Assembly (NCBI GenBank): GCA_043820025.1
Contig: JBDRED010000005.1
Coordinates: 27,195 to 91,194 of the forward strand
Source of the DNA: JBDRED01 sp043820025 [NCBI: Elusimicrobiota bacterium]
GTDB lineage: Bacteria; RUG730; JBDRED01
Direction of reading: 5' to 3'
DNA length: 64,000 nt
Below, piece after piece: positions 1 through 8,791 of the stretch. The position numbers and the translations under genes are program-made. The notes under the pieces were generated by a model. It had not been told where the DNA came from. It did not search any database and worked only from the letters and a program-made list of their open reading frames with translations. The stretch's first letter is position 1. Each line of letters opens with the position of its first letter.

Positions 1-654
1 TTTTATGTTGTGGTTATTATTGACGAGCTTGCGGATTTAATGCTTGTCGCCTCGAGAGAGGTTGAGGAATCAATAGTAAGGCTTACACAGATGGCGCGCG
101 CAGTGGGAATTCATTTGGTGCTCGCTACACAGCGCCCGTCGGTGGATGTTATCACAGGCGTTATTAAAGCTAATCTTCCGTCTAGGATTGCGTTTCAGGT
201 AATGTCAAAGACTGACTCAAGGGTAATACTTGACACGATCGGGGCGGAATACTTGTTGGGCAGGGGAGATATGCTTTATCTTCCTGCCGGAGCGCCAAAG
301 CCTGTGCGGCTTCAGGGAGCTTATTTATCCGAAGAAGATGTGCAGGCTGTGCTGAGAGATATAAGATCAAAAGCAAAACCTGATTATAATAGAGTTAAGG
401 AAGACTTAACTGCTCCAAAATCCGACGAGGAAGAGGATGACGAGCAAAAAGCGCTTTTAAGGCGCGCTCTTGAGCTTGTGGTTGAACGGAAAAAAGTTTC
501 GTATGATTTATTGCGCGCGAATGGTTTCAGCGGGCCTAAAGCCACAAATTTAATGAGTATTATGGAAATGAAAGGATTTATTGAAAAGCCAAGAGGAACG
601 AATAAATGGGAAATATATTTTGATAAGATTGAAGAATACGCAGGCGGTCAATAA
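1..654 (+). CDS. ftsK: DNA translocase FtsK, C-terminal part (5' end outside window)
   Basis: This is the 3' end of a gene that enters from the left edge; the frame is open from base 1 and 217 codons are present. It begins at the Walker B segment VVIIDELADL of the FtsK/SpoIIIE motor. It then carries the conserved ATQRPSVDVITG and IKANLPSRIAFQV segments, followed by an acidic linker and the winged-helix gamma domain (about residues 150-210), which in this family reads KOPS sites and contacts XerD. The Walker A part and membrane region lie outside. FtsK pumps DNA at the division septum during dimer resolution, which suits the Xer recombinase gene at 4459. The TAA stop overlaps the ATG of the next gene by one base. 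Confidence 0.95.
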   Translation, partial: FYVVVIIDELADLMLVASREVEESIVRLTQMARAVGIHLVLATQRPSVDVITGVIKANLPSRIAFQVMSKTDSRVILDTIGAEYLLGRGDMLYLPAGAPKPVRLQGAYLSEEDVQAVLRDIRSKAKPDYNRVKEDLTAPKSDEEEDDEQKALLRRALELVVERKKVSYDLLRANGFSGPKATNLMSIMEMKGFIEKPRGTNKWEIYFDKIEEYAGGQ

Positions 655-1298
655 TGCTGAGGAAATATTTATTATTTGTTATTTTTTTTATGATATTCGT
701 GATGCCTCTCAGAGCAATGTCCGGCGAAGAGTTGATCAATAAACTTCAAGTCAGGGAAGACGCTGTGAAGACAATGCAGTTTGCGTACACGCAGAGCATT
801 AAATCTCCGGAGATTGAACAGGAAAATATGATCAAAGGCATTGTGTATTTTAAGAAACCGAATAAGTTTTTTATTAAAACTCAAAGCCCGTACGTACAGC
901 ATTTTATAAGCAATGGAGATACGCTTTGGATATATACGCCGGAGAATAAACAAGCGATAAAACGCGCGGCTGATACTCTGTTACAAGAGGAACATATTGC
1001 AAGATTTTTTGATTTTATTTTCAATATTGAGAAATGTGACGAGCAGTATAAATCGCTGCCTTTAAGACAAAATAAAAATTATTATTATCTTTCATTAGTG
1101 TCGAAACAGGACAATGCCGAAGCAATTAAGCTGTCAATAAATAAAGAGCTGATGTTTCCTCAAAAAATAGAATTATTTAGCGGGGAGATTACAATAGCGA
1201 CTAGTTTGAGCGCTATAAAGTTTGATAAGATTATAAAGAATAAAGAATTCGAATTTATTGCGCCCAAAGATGTAGAAATATGGGAAATGGAGGACTAG
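654..1298 (+). CDS. lolA: LolA-like outer-membrane lipoprotein carrier protein
   Basis: The 214-aa product has an N-terminal signal peptide (hydrophobic residues 4-19, likely cut after Ala21), so it should be periplasmic. After this comes a LolA/LolB-like region: an early helix with the AVKTMQFAYTQ pattern, then strands with GIVYFKKPNKF and GDTLWIYTPENKQ, as in carriers that take lipoproteins from LolCDE to the outer membrane. Length matches the family. The start overlaps the ftsK stop (TAATG), so the two are probably translationally coupled. Sequence resemblance is moderate; a divergent DUF-type LolA homologue is the main alternative. Confidence 0.8.
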   Translation: MLRKYLLFVIFFMIFVMPLRAMSGEELINKLQVREDAVKTMQFAYTQSIKSPEIEQENMIKGIVYFKKPNKFFIKTQSPYVQHFISNGDTLWIYTPENKQAIKRAADTLLQEEHIARFFDFIFNIEKCDEQYKSLPLRQNKNYYYLSLVSKQDNAEAIKLSINKELMFPQKIELFSGEITIATSLSAIKFDKIIKNKEFEFIAPKDVEIWEMED

Positions 1299-1304
1299 AT
1301 AATT

Positions 1305-2081
1305 ATGTCACTCGGAATATATCTAAAAAACGCAAGACAGAAAATGAGACTTGAAATACATGATATAAGCGTTAAGACTCGCATTAACAAAAAATATCTT
1401 CAAGCATTTGAAAATGAGGAATTTGACGCGCTGCCTGAGGAAGTTTATGTTAAAGGATTCCTTAAAAATTACGCGGCTGAATTATCGCTAAATCCCGAAG
1501 AGGTTGTGGATTTATACATAAAAACCAGATATGGGGATAGTATTATGCAGGTGAAAAATGATTCTTATCCTCCTCAACCTATTTTCTTTAGACAAAAAAT
1601 TGATGTAAAAAGAAATATTTTAGGCGCTGTGGCTGTTGTGAGTTCGCTAAGTCTGGCTATTTTCTTTATTGTAAAAATGACGCTGTTTTCCTACTCTTTG
1701 CCTAAGGTGTTTACTCCTGCAGTCCCAAGCGATGCCATTATAGAAAATATTATTTCGAATAGCACTGTTCTGGCGAATCCTTCTGTGACGAGCTTAATTA
1801 AAAAACCTATACCGCAAATGCCGCTCAAATTTAAAATTAATACAATCGGAAAAGTTTGGATTTGTGTAACTATTGACGGTAAAGTCGCTTTTCAGGGCGA
1901 GCTGGATAAAGGATATAATAAGAATTGGGAAGCAAAACAAGATTTTACATTAAAGATTGGGAATGTGTGGGGCATTTTGTTGAGTCTGAATGGCAAGGAA
2001 GTGGATGTAAAGAAAAACAGCGTAAGAGGCGTTAATACTATAAGCATTAACAGAAAGAATTATAAGAATTGGCTTAAATGA
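1305..2081 (+). CDS. RodZ-like helix-turn-helix membrane protein
   Basis: The 258-aa protein has a Cro/RodZ-type helix-turn-helix in residues 1-75 (SLGIYLKNARQKMRLEIHDI followed by KYLQAFENEEFDALPEEVYVKGFL), one membrane segment at about 104-128, a short linker, and a C-terminal beta domain (about 172-258, DUF4115-like). This is the layout of RodZ, which links MreB filaments to the membrane and peptidoglycan machinery in rod-shaped cells. In many bacteria the gene lies between ftsK and rimO/pgsA, as here. Its stop overlaps rimO by 4 bases (ATGA). No mreB is visible in the window, so a shape role is inferred from domain order. Confidence 0.82.
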   Translation: MSLGIYLKNARQKMRLEIHDISVKTRINKKYLQAFENEEFDALPEEVYVKGFLKNYAAELSLNPEEVVDLYIKTRYGDSIMQVKNDSYPPQPIFFRQKIDVKRNILGAVAVVSSLSLAIFFIVKMTLFSYSLPKVFTPAVPSDAIIENIISNSTVLANPSVTSLIKKPIPQMPLKFKINTIGKVWICVTIDGKVAFQGELDKGYNKNWEAKQDFTLKIGNVWGILLSLNGKEVDVKKNSVRGVNTISINRKNYKNWLK

Positions 2082-3421
2082 AAAAAATATATTTTATAAC
2101 TTTAGGATGCAATAAAAATCAGGTTGATAGCGAATATATCACAGCTCGGATAGCTCCAATATTTCAATTAACCGGGAATCCTGAAGAAGCGGATATAATA
2201 ATTATAAGCGGCTGTAGTTTTTTGAAGTCTGCTCGTGATGAGGCTGAGGATTATATTACAGAGTATATAAAGTACAAAGAGAATAAGTGCAGCTGCCTCA
2301 TTGTTTCAGGGTGTTTTGGCGAGTACGCGGCAGATGAAATTATAAATAATTTTGCTGATGTGGATATAGTTGTAGGAATTGCGTATTTTCATATATTGCC
2401 AAATATAATAAAAAGTTTTTATAACAAGACGTTAGAAAAACGCGTTTGGATCGGCTCAAAGGATATAAGCAGTCTATATGATAAAGGGCTGCGTGTTGTG
2501 CCGTATGGCGCCAGCGCCTATGTAAAAATTTCGGATGGCTGCGATAATAGATGTTCTTATTGCCTTATACCGGCCATACGAGGATCTTTGCAGAGCAGGA
2601 GCATAAAGGATATAAAGGATGAGGTCGTAAAGCTGGCTGACAATGGAGTCAAAGAGATTAATCTTTTAGCTCAGGATATCGGCTCCTATGGTATTGACAG
2701 AAAGGATGGGGCGAATCTTTATAAACTGTTAACAGAGCTTGTTAAGATACAGGGTATTAAGTGGATACGGCTTTTGTATCTACATCCCAGGCATATTAAT
2801 GAAGCTTTTGCGAAGCTGGTTTGTGACGAAGAAAAGATTTGTTCATATTTAGATATTCCGCTTCAGCATATAAATGACAAAATATTACAGGCTATGAATA
2901 GGAATATCACAAGTCAAGAGATAATAGAAAAAATTGAGATGCTTAGAAAAAATATACCTGAACTGGTGCTTAGAACAACATTTATTGTCGGGTTTCCGGG
3001 TGAAACCAATAGTGACTTTAATGAGCTGTTAGACTTTGCGGGTAAATATATTTTTGATAAAATCGGCGTATTTTGTTATTCAGAGGAACAAGGGACAAAA
3101 GCTGTCGAATATAGTAACAAGATTACGCAAGAAATAAAGGAAGAGCGTTTTAAAAAGTTAATTGAGAGACAGGAACAGATTGCGCAGGAGCATAACAAGA
3201 AATGGATTGGCAAAGAACTCGATATAATTGTCGAGAATTATATCAAAGATAAAAAAACAGGCGTTGGGCGTATGTATGGTATGGCGCCTGACGTTGACGG
3301 AGTAGTTTATTTTCAGACGTGTAAAGCTGTCAGCTCAGGGCAGTTCGTTAAGGTAAAAATTATTAAAACAGATGCATATGATATGTATGGGACACAGAGC
3401 GCGATTGCGAGGACAAAATGA
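2078..3421 (+). CDS. rimO: Ribosomal protein S12 methylthiotransferase RimO
   Basis: A 447-aa MiaB/RimO-type radical-SAM enzyme. The N-terminal UPF0004 domain has the three expected cysteines (Cys11 in TLGCNKNQVDSE, Cys46, Cys79) for one [4Fe-4S] cluster. The radical-SAM motif is Cys155-x3-Cys159-x2-Cys162 in DGCDNRCSYC, and a TRAM domain closes the protein from about residue 380. The LGCxKNxVDSE signature and the LLYLHP segment favour RimO (beta-methylthiolation of Asp in S12) over MiaB (tRNA ms2i6A). It overlaps its neighbours by 4 bases on both sides (ATGA), so it sits inside one operon. Confidence 0.92.
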   Translation: MKKIYFITLGCNKNQVDSEYITARIAPIFQLTGNPEEADIIIISGCSFLKSARDEAEDYITEYIKYKENKCSCLIVSGCFGEYAADEIINNFADVDIVVGIAYFHILPNIIKSFYNKTLEKRVWIGSKDISSLYDKGLRVVPYGASAYVKISDGCDNRCSYCLIPAIRGSLQSRSIKDIKDEVVKLADNGVKEINLLAQDIGSYGIDRKDGANLYKLLTELVKIQGIKWIRLLYLHPRHINEAFAKLVCDEEKICSYLDIPLQHINDKILQAMNRNITSQEIIEKIEMLRKNIPELVLRTTFIVGFPGETNSDFNELLDFAGKYIFDKIGVFCYSEEQGTKAVEYSNKITQEIKEERFKKLIERQEQIAQEHNKKWIGKELDIIVENYIKDKKTGVGRMYGMAPDVDGVVYFQTCKAVSSGQFVKVKIIKTDAYDMYGTQSAIARTK

Positions 3422-3987
3422 ATATTTCAAATAAATTAACCATAAGCAGAATTTTTATTATGCCTATATTTATTGCTGGCGTAACTTTCCCCGGAGTAGT
3501 ATGGAAGCTGACAGCGCTTATATGTTTCTTTTATGTGGCGTTTTCTGACTGGTTGGACGGAGCGCTTGCCAGGAAGTATGGCTGGGTGTCGGATTTTGGG
3601 AAGTTTATGGATCCATTGGCAGACAAGATTTTTATTTGCAGCGCGTTTATATCATTTGTGGATGTCACATATTTAAATATACCTTCTTGGATGATAATAA
3701 TAATAATCAGCAGAGAGTTTATGATAACAGGTTTGAGAACACTCGCGGTTTCTAAAGGCATAGTTCTTCCTGCTACAAATTCCGGTAAGTTTAAGACGAC
3801 ATCGCAGCTTATTGCGATATTTATTATTTTGACAATACTCATTTTAAAAGAAATGGATGTTCCTATAGATTATCATATATATTTTAAGATGACGCCTATG
3901 ATAATAACCGGAGTGGTAACGCTTCTTACGGTTATTTCAGGATATCATTATTTGCTGGATAACGGAAGTTTCTTGAAAGATAATTAA
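3418..3987 (+). CDS. pgsA: CDP-diacylglycerol-glycerol-3-phosphate 3-phosphatidyltransferase
   Basis: A 189-aa multi-pass membrane enzyme of the CDP-alcohol phosphatidyltransferase family. The full catalytic signature is present: Asp44, Asp47-Gly48, Ala51-Arg52, Gly61, Asp65 and Asp69 in SDWLDGALARKYGW then DFGKFMDPLADK. It makes phosphatidylglycerophosphate from CDP-diacylglycerol, the step before PgpA. pgpA follows 22 bases later, and cdsA, which supplies CDP-diacylglycerol, is at 10.4 kb. Length and hydropathy match PgsA rather than cardiolipin or phosphatidylserine synthases. Confidence 0.93.
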   Translation: MNISNKLTISRIFIMPIFIAGVTFPGVVWKLTALICFFYVAFSDWLDGALARKYGWVSDFGKFMDPLADKIFICSAFISFVDVTYLNIPSWMIIIIISREFMITGLRTLAVSKGIVLPATNSGKFKTTSQLIAIFIILTILILKEMDVPIDYHIYFKMTPMIITGVVTLLTVISGYHYLLDNGSFLKDN

Positions 3988-4009
3988 TAATAAATTATAT
4001 GAGGATTTT

Positions 4010-4462
4010 ATGACGATGCAAATTATAATGAGAATGTTAAGCAGTGGTTTTTTTGTCGGCTATCTGCCGTATGCTCCCGGGACCTGGGCGAGTATTGTGG
4101 CTCTGATATTTTTTTGGTTCGTTCCCATTAATTCATTTTTAGATATTTTTATACTGCTTGGCGCAACGATCATGAGCATATTTATCGCGACCAAGGCCGA
4201 AGCTTACTGGGGAGTGCATGATGATAAACGTATTGTTATTGACGAATGGATTGGCTGTGGATGGGCGATTTGCCTCATTCCTCACGAATATAAATATTAT
4301 TTGGCAGCGCTTGCGCTATTTAGGGTGTTTGATATTACGAAGCCGTTTTTTATAAAAAAAGCGGAGCTTTTAAAGCGTGGATACGGAATTATGGCTGATG
4401 ATGTTGTGGCCGGGATTTGCGCGGCTATTGTTTTACGCGTGTTTATAGGTTTTGGGTTATGA
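4010..4462 (+). CDS. pgpA: Phosphatidylglycerophosphatase A
   Basis: A 150-aa PgpA-family membrane phosphatase that removes phosphate from phosphatidylglycerophosphate to give phosphatidylglycerol. Family marks are GYLPYAPGTWAS near residue 18, the acidic IDEWIGCGWAI segment, and the C-terminal RGYGIMADDVVAGI followed by a hydrophobic stretch. Three or four membrane segments are evident. It follows pgsA, so two consecutive pathway steps are neighbours. The TGA stop overlaps the ATG of the recombinase gene (ATGA at 4459). Confidence 0.93.
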   Translation: MTMQIIMRMLSSGFFVGYLPYAPGTWASIVALIFFWFVPINSFLDIFILLGATIMSIFIATKAEAYWGVHDDKRIVIDEWIGCGWAICLIPHEYKYYLAALALFRVFDITKPFFIKKAELLKRGYGIMADDVVAGICAAIVLRVFIGFGL

Positions 4463-5358
4463 GCAAAGACGCGCAGGCTATTCTTAATCGCTTCCTGAAT
4501 TATCTAAATATAGAAAAAAGTTTTTCTGAAAATACGCGTTTAAGTTATTCGAATGACCTGAGGCAGTTTGTGGCTTACTTAGACGAGAATAACCGGGAAT
4601 TGATAAATATTGACAGGCAGGTAGGCCGCGCCTATCTTGCTGAACTGACGACAAAGGGCTATAAAAAAACATCGTTAGCGCGTAAGATTGCTGTGCTAAA
4701 AAGTTTTTATAAATATTTGCTTGCAGAGAATATTGTTAAAAAAAACAACTTCCTTTATATCCGCAGTCCAAAGCAGGATATAAAAGTGCCTACGTTTTTA
4801 GATAAAGACGAGGTTATAGATTTAATCGAAGCTCCATCCGATAATTCGCTTTTCTCATCAAGAGATAAGTCAATATTTGAAGTGTTTTACGCTACAGGCG
4901 TGAGAATAAGCGAGCTTGTAAATATTAGATATAAGGATATTGATTTTTTGGGAGAATCAATTAAAGTTTTGGGTAAAGGTAATAAGGAGCGGCTTATACC
5001 TATTGGGCGAAATAGTCTGGGTATTGTGAAAACTTATTATGATCGGCTTAGGCAGAACATGAAGGGCTTATCGCATGATTACATTTTTGTTAATCGTAAG
5101 GGCGGCGTTTTAACAGCTCGAAGCGTTAGAAGAATAGTTGAGAAGTATATTAAAAAATTAAGTATTAAAAAAAAGGTGTCGCCTCATACACTAAGGCATA
5201 CATTTGCTACGCATCTTATTAATGCCGGATGCGACCTGAGGTCTGTTCAAGAAATGCTTGGGCATGTAAATCTCGCGACAACCCAGATATATACGCACAT
5301 TGATATTGAGAGGCTTAAAAAGGATTACAAAAAGGCGCACCCGCATTCAGGAAAATAG
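4459..5358 (+). CDS. Tyrosine recombinase XerC/XerD
   Basis: A 299-aa tyrosine recombinase with a SAM-like N-terminal DNA-binding domain (FLNYLNIEKSFSENTRLSYS) and a catalytic domain with all six expected residues: Arg149, Lys173, His243, Arg246, His269 and nucleophile Tyr278 in TTQIYTHI. I chose the ATG at 4459, which overlaps the pgpA stop, over an upstream start that would add 14 residues buried in pgpA. The LGKGNKER segment resembles XerD, while the tail ERLKKDYKKAHPH resembles XerC, so the subtype is left open. With FtsK (same cluster) it would resolve chromosome dimers at dif. Confidence 0.9.
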   Translation: MSKDAQAILNRFLNYLNIEKSFSENTRLSYSNDLRQFVAYLDENNRELINIDRQVGRAYLAELTTKGYKKTSLARKIAVLKSFYKYLLAENIVKKNNFLYIRSPKQDIKVPTFLDKDEVIDLIEAPSDNSLFSSRDKSIFEVFYATGVRISELVNIRYKDIDFLGESIKVLGKGNKERLIPIGRNSLGIVKTYYDRLRQNMKGLSHDYIFVNRKGGVLTARSVRRIVEKYIKKLSIKKKVSPHTLRHTFATHLINAGCDLRSVQEMLGHVNLATTQIYTHIDIERLKKDYKKAHPHSGK

Positions 5359-5421
5359 GAAACAGCGTTTTTATTAATACCATTAATGTGATTATAGAGT
5401 CTCGACTCATTTTGAGGTTTT

Positions 5422-6390
5422 ATGGAAACTAATATTAGAAGCTTAATAGAGCAGATTGGCTGTGAAGAGAGCGAGGCAAGGCTTGCTTTGGAGTTATGCG
5501 ACTATGACGCTGAAAAAGCGCTTGGCCAGTTTAATAATCTTGTGCAGGATCTCACAATAATTAAGGCTAGGATTAAATCGCCGTCCGCAGGGATATTCGC
5601 CCTTTTTATGATAATACTTAATCCTAAAGAGAAAAGAGTTATCCGGCTTAGCGCAGTGGTTTGTAATAATCCTGCGATATGCGAGACAAATCTTGATGGC
5701 AATTGGTTTGTGTTTGATCGTAAAATATACACAATACGTTTAGGCGAAGGCTCATTACAATCCTCAACGCAGGAGTTGGAAAGCCATTTATTCCAAAATT
5801 TGCAGTATGAAAAATCGAAAAATTTATATGAACTCCTTCGTCATCGCAAAGATGCGGCAGTTTCTGAATTTATTGAAAAGCTTGTTTCACAGATTCGGTT
5901 CTTTTCAGATTCTTTAGAACTTAATTTATTAATAGATTACATAGGACAAAAGACAAAAAAACGACAACAAATGTCGCTTTCAAAAGAAAGCGCCGCTATG
6001 TCTCTAAGGCAAGAGAAAACAAATATTGACCTTGCGATAACTCTTGTAAAAGGGAAAGTACAGAATTCTGTGCCGGCTAAATTTTTATTAAATGGCGATA
6101 TGGTAATGACTGAGGTTGTGGATGAAAGGGATGTCGCGAGCTATATTTGCAGGCTTTTTGGAGGAGTGAAACAGGAAAAAGATGTTCCGCTTCACGCAGT
6201 TGTTGAGGATATAGTTGCCGGAAAGAATTATTTAACCGTAAAGGTAAGGTTTAGCCCCGGGATTACCGGGTTTGCTTATGTTTTGCCTGAAGATGATATT
6301 ATTGTTATTGAAAACAGGAGCGTTATGCCGGCTCGCAGACTGCGTAAGTTTTTTGTTGATATTAAAAAGAAATTCGACTATAATATATGA
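5422..6390 (+). CDS. Unrecognised protein with UBA-like N-terminus
   Basis: A 322-aa protein I do not recognise. Residues 1-40 (SLIEQIGCEESEARLALELC then DYDAEKALGQF) look like a UBA-type three-helix fold, as found in EF-Ts and nascent-chain-associated proteins. The middle has an alpha/beta region with YTIRLGEGS. Next comes a helical stretch rich in charged residues, then a C-terminal beta-rich region ending in a Lys-rich helix. No signal peptide or membrane segment is visible, so it is probably cytoplasmic. It lies just before rpsB-tsf, where the UBA-like start could point to a translation-linked role; that is only suggestive. GAGG lies 6 bases before the ATG. Confidence 0.75.
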   Translation: METNIRSLIEQIGCEESEARLALELCDYDAEKALGQFNNLVQDLTIIKARIKSPSAGIFALFMIILNPKEKRVIRLSAVVCNNPAICETNLDGNWFVFDRKIYTIRLGEGSLQSSTQELESHLFQNLQYEKSKNLYELLRHRKDAAVSEFIEKLVSQIRFFSDSLELNLLIDYIGQKTKKRQQMSLSKESAAMSLRQEKTNIDLAITLVKGKVQNSVPAKFLLNGDMVMTEVVDERDVASYICRLFGGVKQEKDVPLHAVVEDIVAGKNYLTVKVRFSPGITGFAYVLPEDDIIVIENRSVMPARRLRKFFVDIKKKFDYNI

Positions 6391-6522
6391 TTAATTCACA
6401 CACTTCTCTTGAAGCGTTTTTTAACGTTTCATAAGTCTGGCAGTGTTGTCTTTTGCCGTTTATTTACGGTATTAGATCTGCCGGCAATGGAGGGGTGGAG
6501 GAAAAAACACTAGGAGGATAAA

Positions 6523-7338
6523 ATGGCAAACATCACTATGAAAAGCCTGCTTGAAGCAGGGGTGCACTTTGGGCATCAAAAGCGTCGCTGGAATCCAAAA
6601 ATGGCGCGGTTCATCTTTGGCGAGAGAAATAATATTCATATTATTGACCTGCAAAAGACAGTTAAGGAACTTAGGGCCGCGTACAAATATATAAAGGATG
6701 CTGTAGCAGAAGGCAAAACCGTGCTTTTTTGCGGCACAAAGAGGCAGGCGCAGGAATCAATTGCCGAAGAAGCGAAGCGTACAGGCATGTTTTATGTAAA
6801 TCATAGATGGCTTGGAGGCATGCTTACCAATTTCACTACAATTAAAACCCGCGTTGAAAGGCTCAAATATTTACAAGCATTAAAAGCCAGCCCGAATTGG
6901 ACAAAACTTAGCAAGAAAGAGATAGCCAGGCTCGACAAAGAATTGACTAAAATGGATAGAGCTTTAAGCGGCATAAAGGATATGAATAAACTGCCCGGGA
7001 TACTTTTAGTTATTGATCCATCACAAGAGACTACGGCAATACTTGAAGCGCGTAAACTTAAAATTCCAATTGTGGCTGTTGTGGATACAAATTGCGATCC
7101 TGATGTTGTTGATATTCCGGTTCCGGGCAATGATGACGCGATACGCGCAATAAAACTATTTTTAACTATATTCGGGGATGCGATTTTAGAAGGAAAAGAG
7201 ATAGCCGGAAAGGTTAATATTGAGGATAAAGAAGAAAAGAAAGAAGATGTAAATGAAGAAAAATCTAGTCAAATTGAAGTGAACGATAAGAATGTTTCGG
7301 AAGATGCAGGTTTAGTTGAAGGCGGGCCTGAAGCATAA
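6523..7338 (+). CDS. rpsB: 30S ribosomal protein S2
   Basis: A 271-aa uS2 protein. The start MKSLLEAGVHFGHQKRRWNP, the FCGTKRQAQESIAEEA segment, HRWLGGMLTNFTTIKTR and DTNCDPDVVDIPVPGNDDAI are all S2 hallmarks. After about residue 225 there is a roughly 45-residue acidic and Lys-rich tail (EDKEEKKEDVNEEKSS) beyond the conserved core, a common lineage extension. A strong AGGAGG lies 8 bases upstream of ATG. It heads the classic rpsB-tsf-pyrH-frr cluster. Confidence 0.97.
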   Translation: MANITMKSLLEAGVHFGHQKRRWNPKMARFIFGERNNIHIIDLQKTVKELRAAYKYIKDAVAEGKTVLFCGTKRQAQESIAEEAKRTGMFYVNHRWLGGMLTNFTTIKTRVERLKYLQALKASPNWTKLSKKEIARLDKELTKMDRALSGIKDMNKLPGILLVIDPSQETTAILEARKLKIPIVAVVDTNCDPDVVDIPVPGNDDAIRAIKLFLTIFGDAILEGKEIAGKVNIEDKEEKKEDVNEEKSSQIEVNDKNVSEDAGLVEGGPEA

Positions 7339-7425
7339 AACACTTACGTTCGTATTTTGCTGCAGCGGTGAAAATTTTAATGACTCGCGGTACGCGCAAT
7401 GCGCAACGAATAAAGGAGAATATAT

Positions 7426-8022
7426 ATGGAGATTAAAGCACAGGATGTTCAAAAATTAAGAGAAAGAACCGGCGTTGGAATGATGGAGTGCAGAAATGCG
7501 CTTAAAGACGCCAATGGAAATATTGATAAAGCTATAGATTTGCTTAGAGAGAGAGGAATCGCAAAAGCTGCTAAAAGGGCTGATCGCACAGCAAGAGAAG
7601 GACGCATTATCAGCTATATACATCCGGGCGATAAGCTGGGCGCTATTGTGGAAATAAATTGCGAAACGGATTTTGTCGCGCGCACCGCAGAATTTGGCGA
7701 TCTTGGAAGAGAAATTGCTATGCAGGTAGCGGCTGCTCAGCCTATTTATGTAACATCTGAGGATGTTCCGCAGGAAGAGATAGAAAAAGAAAAAAAGATT
7801 TTAATGAAACAGGTTGAGGATAGCGGAAAGCCGGCTCAGGTTGTTGAAAAAATAGTCAGCGGAAAAATTAATAAATATTTTGAAGAAGTATGTTTAATGG
7901 ACCAGGTTTATATCAAGGATTCAGGAAAAAAAATTAAAGATCTGGTAAATGAATATCGCGCAAAGATTGGAGAAAATGTTCAAATAAGAAGGTTTGCATG
8001 TTTTAAATTAGGGGAGAAATAA
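7426..8022 (+). CDS. tsf: Elongation factor Ts
   Basis: A 198-aa EF-Ts, the nucleotide exchange factor of EF-Tu. The N-terminal UBA domain reads VQKLRERTGVGMMECRNALK; the core follows with VEINCETDFVAR, and the C-terminus has ENVQIRRFACFKLGEK. It is the short form found in many bacteria, near 200 aa instead of about 283 in E. coli, lacking part of the second core subdomain. AAGGAG lies 9 bases before ATG. The 87-base gap from rpsB contains short GC-rich stretches (GCGGTAC, GCGCAATGCGC) but no clear terminator. Confidence 0.96.
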   Translation: MEIKAQDVQKLRERTGVGMMECRNALKDANGNIDKAIDLLRERGIAKAAKRADRTAREGRIISYIHPGDKLGAIVEINCETDFVARTAEFGDLGREIAMQVAAAQPIYVTSEDVPQEEIEKEKKILMKQVEDSGKPAQVVEKIVSGKINKYFEEVCLMDQVYIKDSGKKIKDLVNEYRAKIGENVQIRRFACFKLGEK

Positions 8023-8025
8023 TAT

Positions 8026-8748
8026 ATGGGCACTGCTTCAAACTTGTCGCGTTATAAGAGAATATTAATTAAACTCAGCGGTGAGTCTTTGGCAGTTAAT
8101 GGACAAAGCGGCCTTAGCGCTGACGTTGTTGATAAATTAGCTCATCAGCTTAAAAAGGTGCAGGCATTGCCTACGCAGATTTCAATTGTAATAGGCGGTG
8201 GTAATATTTGGCGTGGTGTTTTTGGCGAGAATATGGACAGGGTTACGTCTGATTACATGGGGATGCTCGCAACCATGATTAATGCGCTTGCCTTGCAAAA
8301 CGCTTTAGAGAGTATAGGTGTGCCGACCAGAGTTCAGAGCGCGATAAATATGCAAAAACTTGCAGAACCTTTTATTCGCAGAAGAGCTATCCGCCATCTT
8401 GAAAAGGGAAGGATAGTGATTTTTGCATGCGGCACAGGAAATCCTTTTTTTACAACCGATACTGCGGCTGTTTTAAGAGCTTCTGAGGTTGAAGCAGAAG
8501 TTATTTTAAAGGCAACAAAGGTAGATGGGGTTTATTCTGACGATCCTGTTAAAAATAAAGACGCTAAGCGGTATACCGATCTAAGTTTTCAGGAAGCGCT
8601 TGTTGAAAATCTGCGAATAATGGACGCTACGGCGTTTTCTTTATGCAGAGAAAAGAATATCCCGGTTATTGTATTTGATATGACTAAAAATAATAATATT
8701 GTAGACGTTGTTTGCGGTAAGAACGTTGGAACTTTGATACATAATTAA
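8026..8748 (+). CDS. pyrH: UMP kinase
   Basis: A 240-aa amino-acid-kinase-fold UMP kinase that makes UDP from UMP. Seen motifs are ILIKLSGESL (phosphate binding), VIGGGNIWRG, the DYMGMLATMINALALQ helix, FACGTGNPFFTTDTAA and KATKVDGVYSDDP. Length matches bacterial PyrH. It starts 3 bases after tsf, and its Shine-Dalgarno GGGGAG lies in the last codons of tsf, so the two should be coupled. Placement between tsf and frr is the usual bacterial order. Confidence 0.96.
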   Translation: MGTASNLSRYKRILIKLSGESLAVNGQSGLSADVVDKLAHQLKKVQALPTQISIVIGGGNIWRGVFGENMDRVTSDYMGMLATMINALALQNALESIGVPTRVQSAINMQKLAEPFIRRRAIRHLEKGRIVIFACGTGNPFFTTDTAAVLRASEVEAEVILKATKVDGVYSDDPVKNKDAKRYTDLSFQEALVENLRIMDATAFSLCREKNIPVIVFDMTKNNNIVDVVCGKNVGTLIHN

Positions 8749-8791
8749 AATTTCGTTTATCGTTCTAAAGACCATTTTTCAGGAGGGTATT

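Noticed and set aside
6409-6435. Promoter TTGAAG ... CATAAG before rpsB
   Set aside because: Spacing of 15-16 and a poor -10 match; too weak to list.
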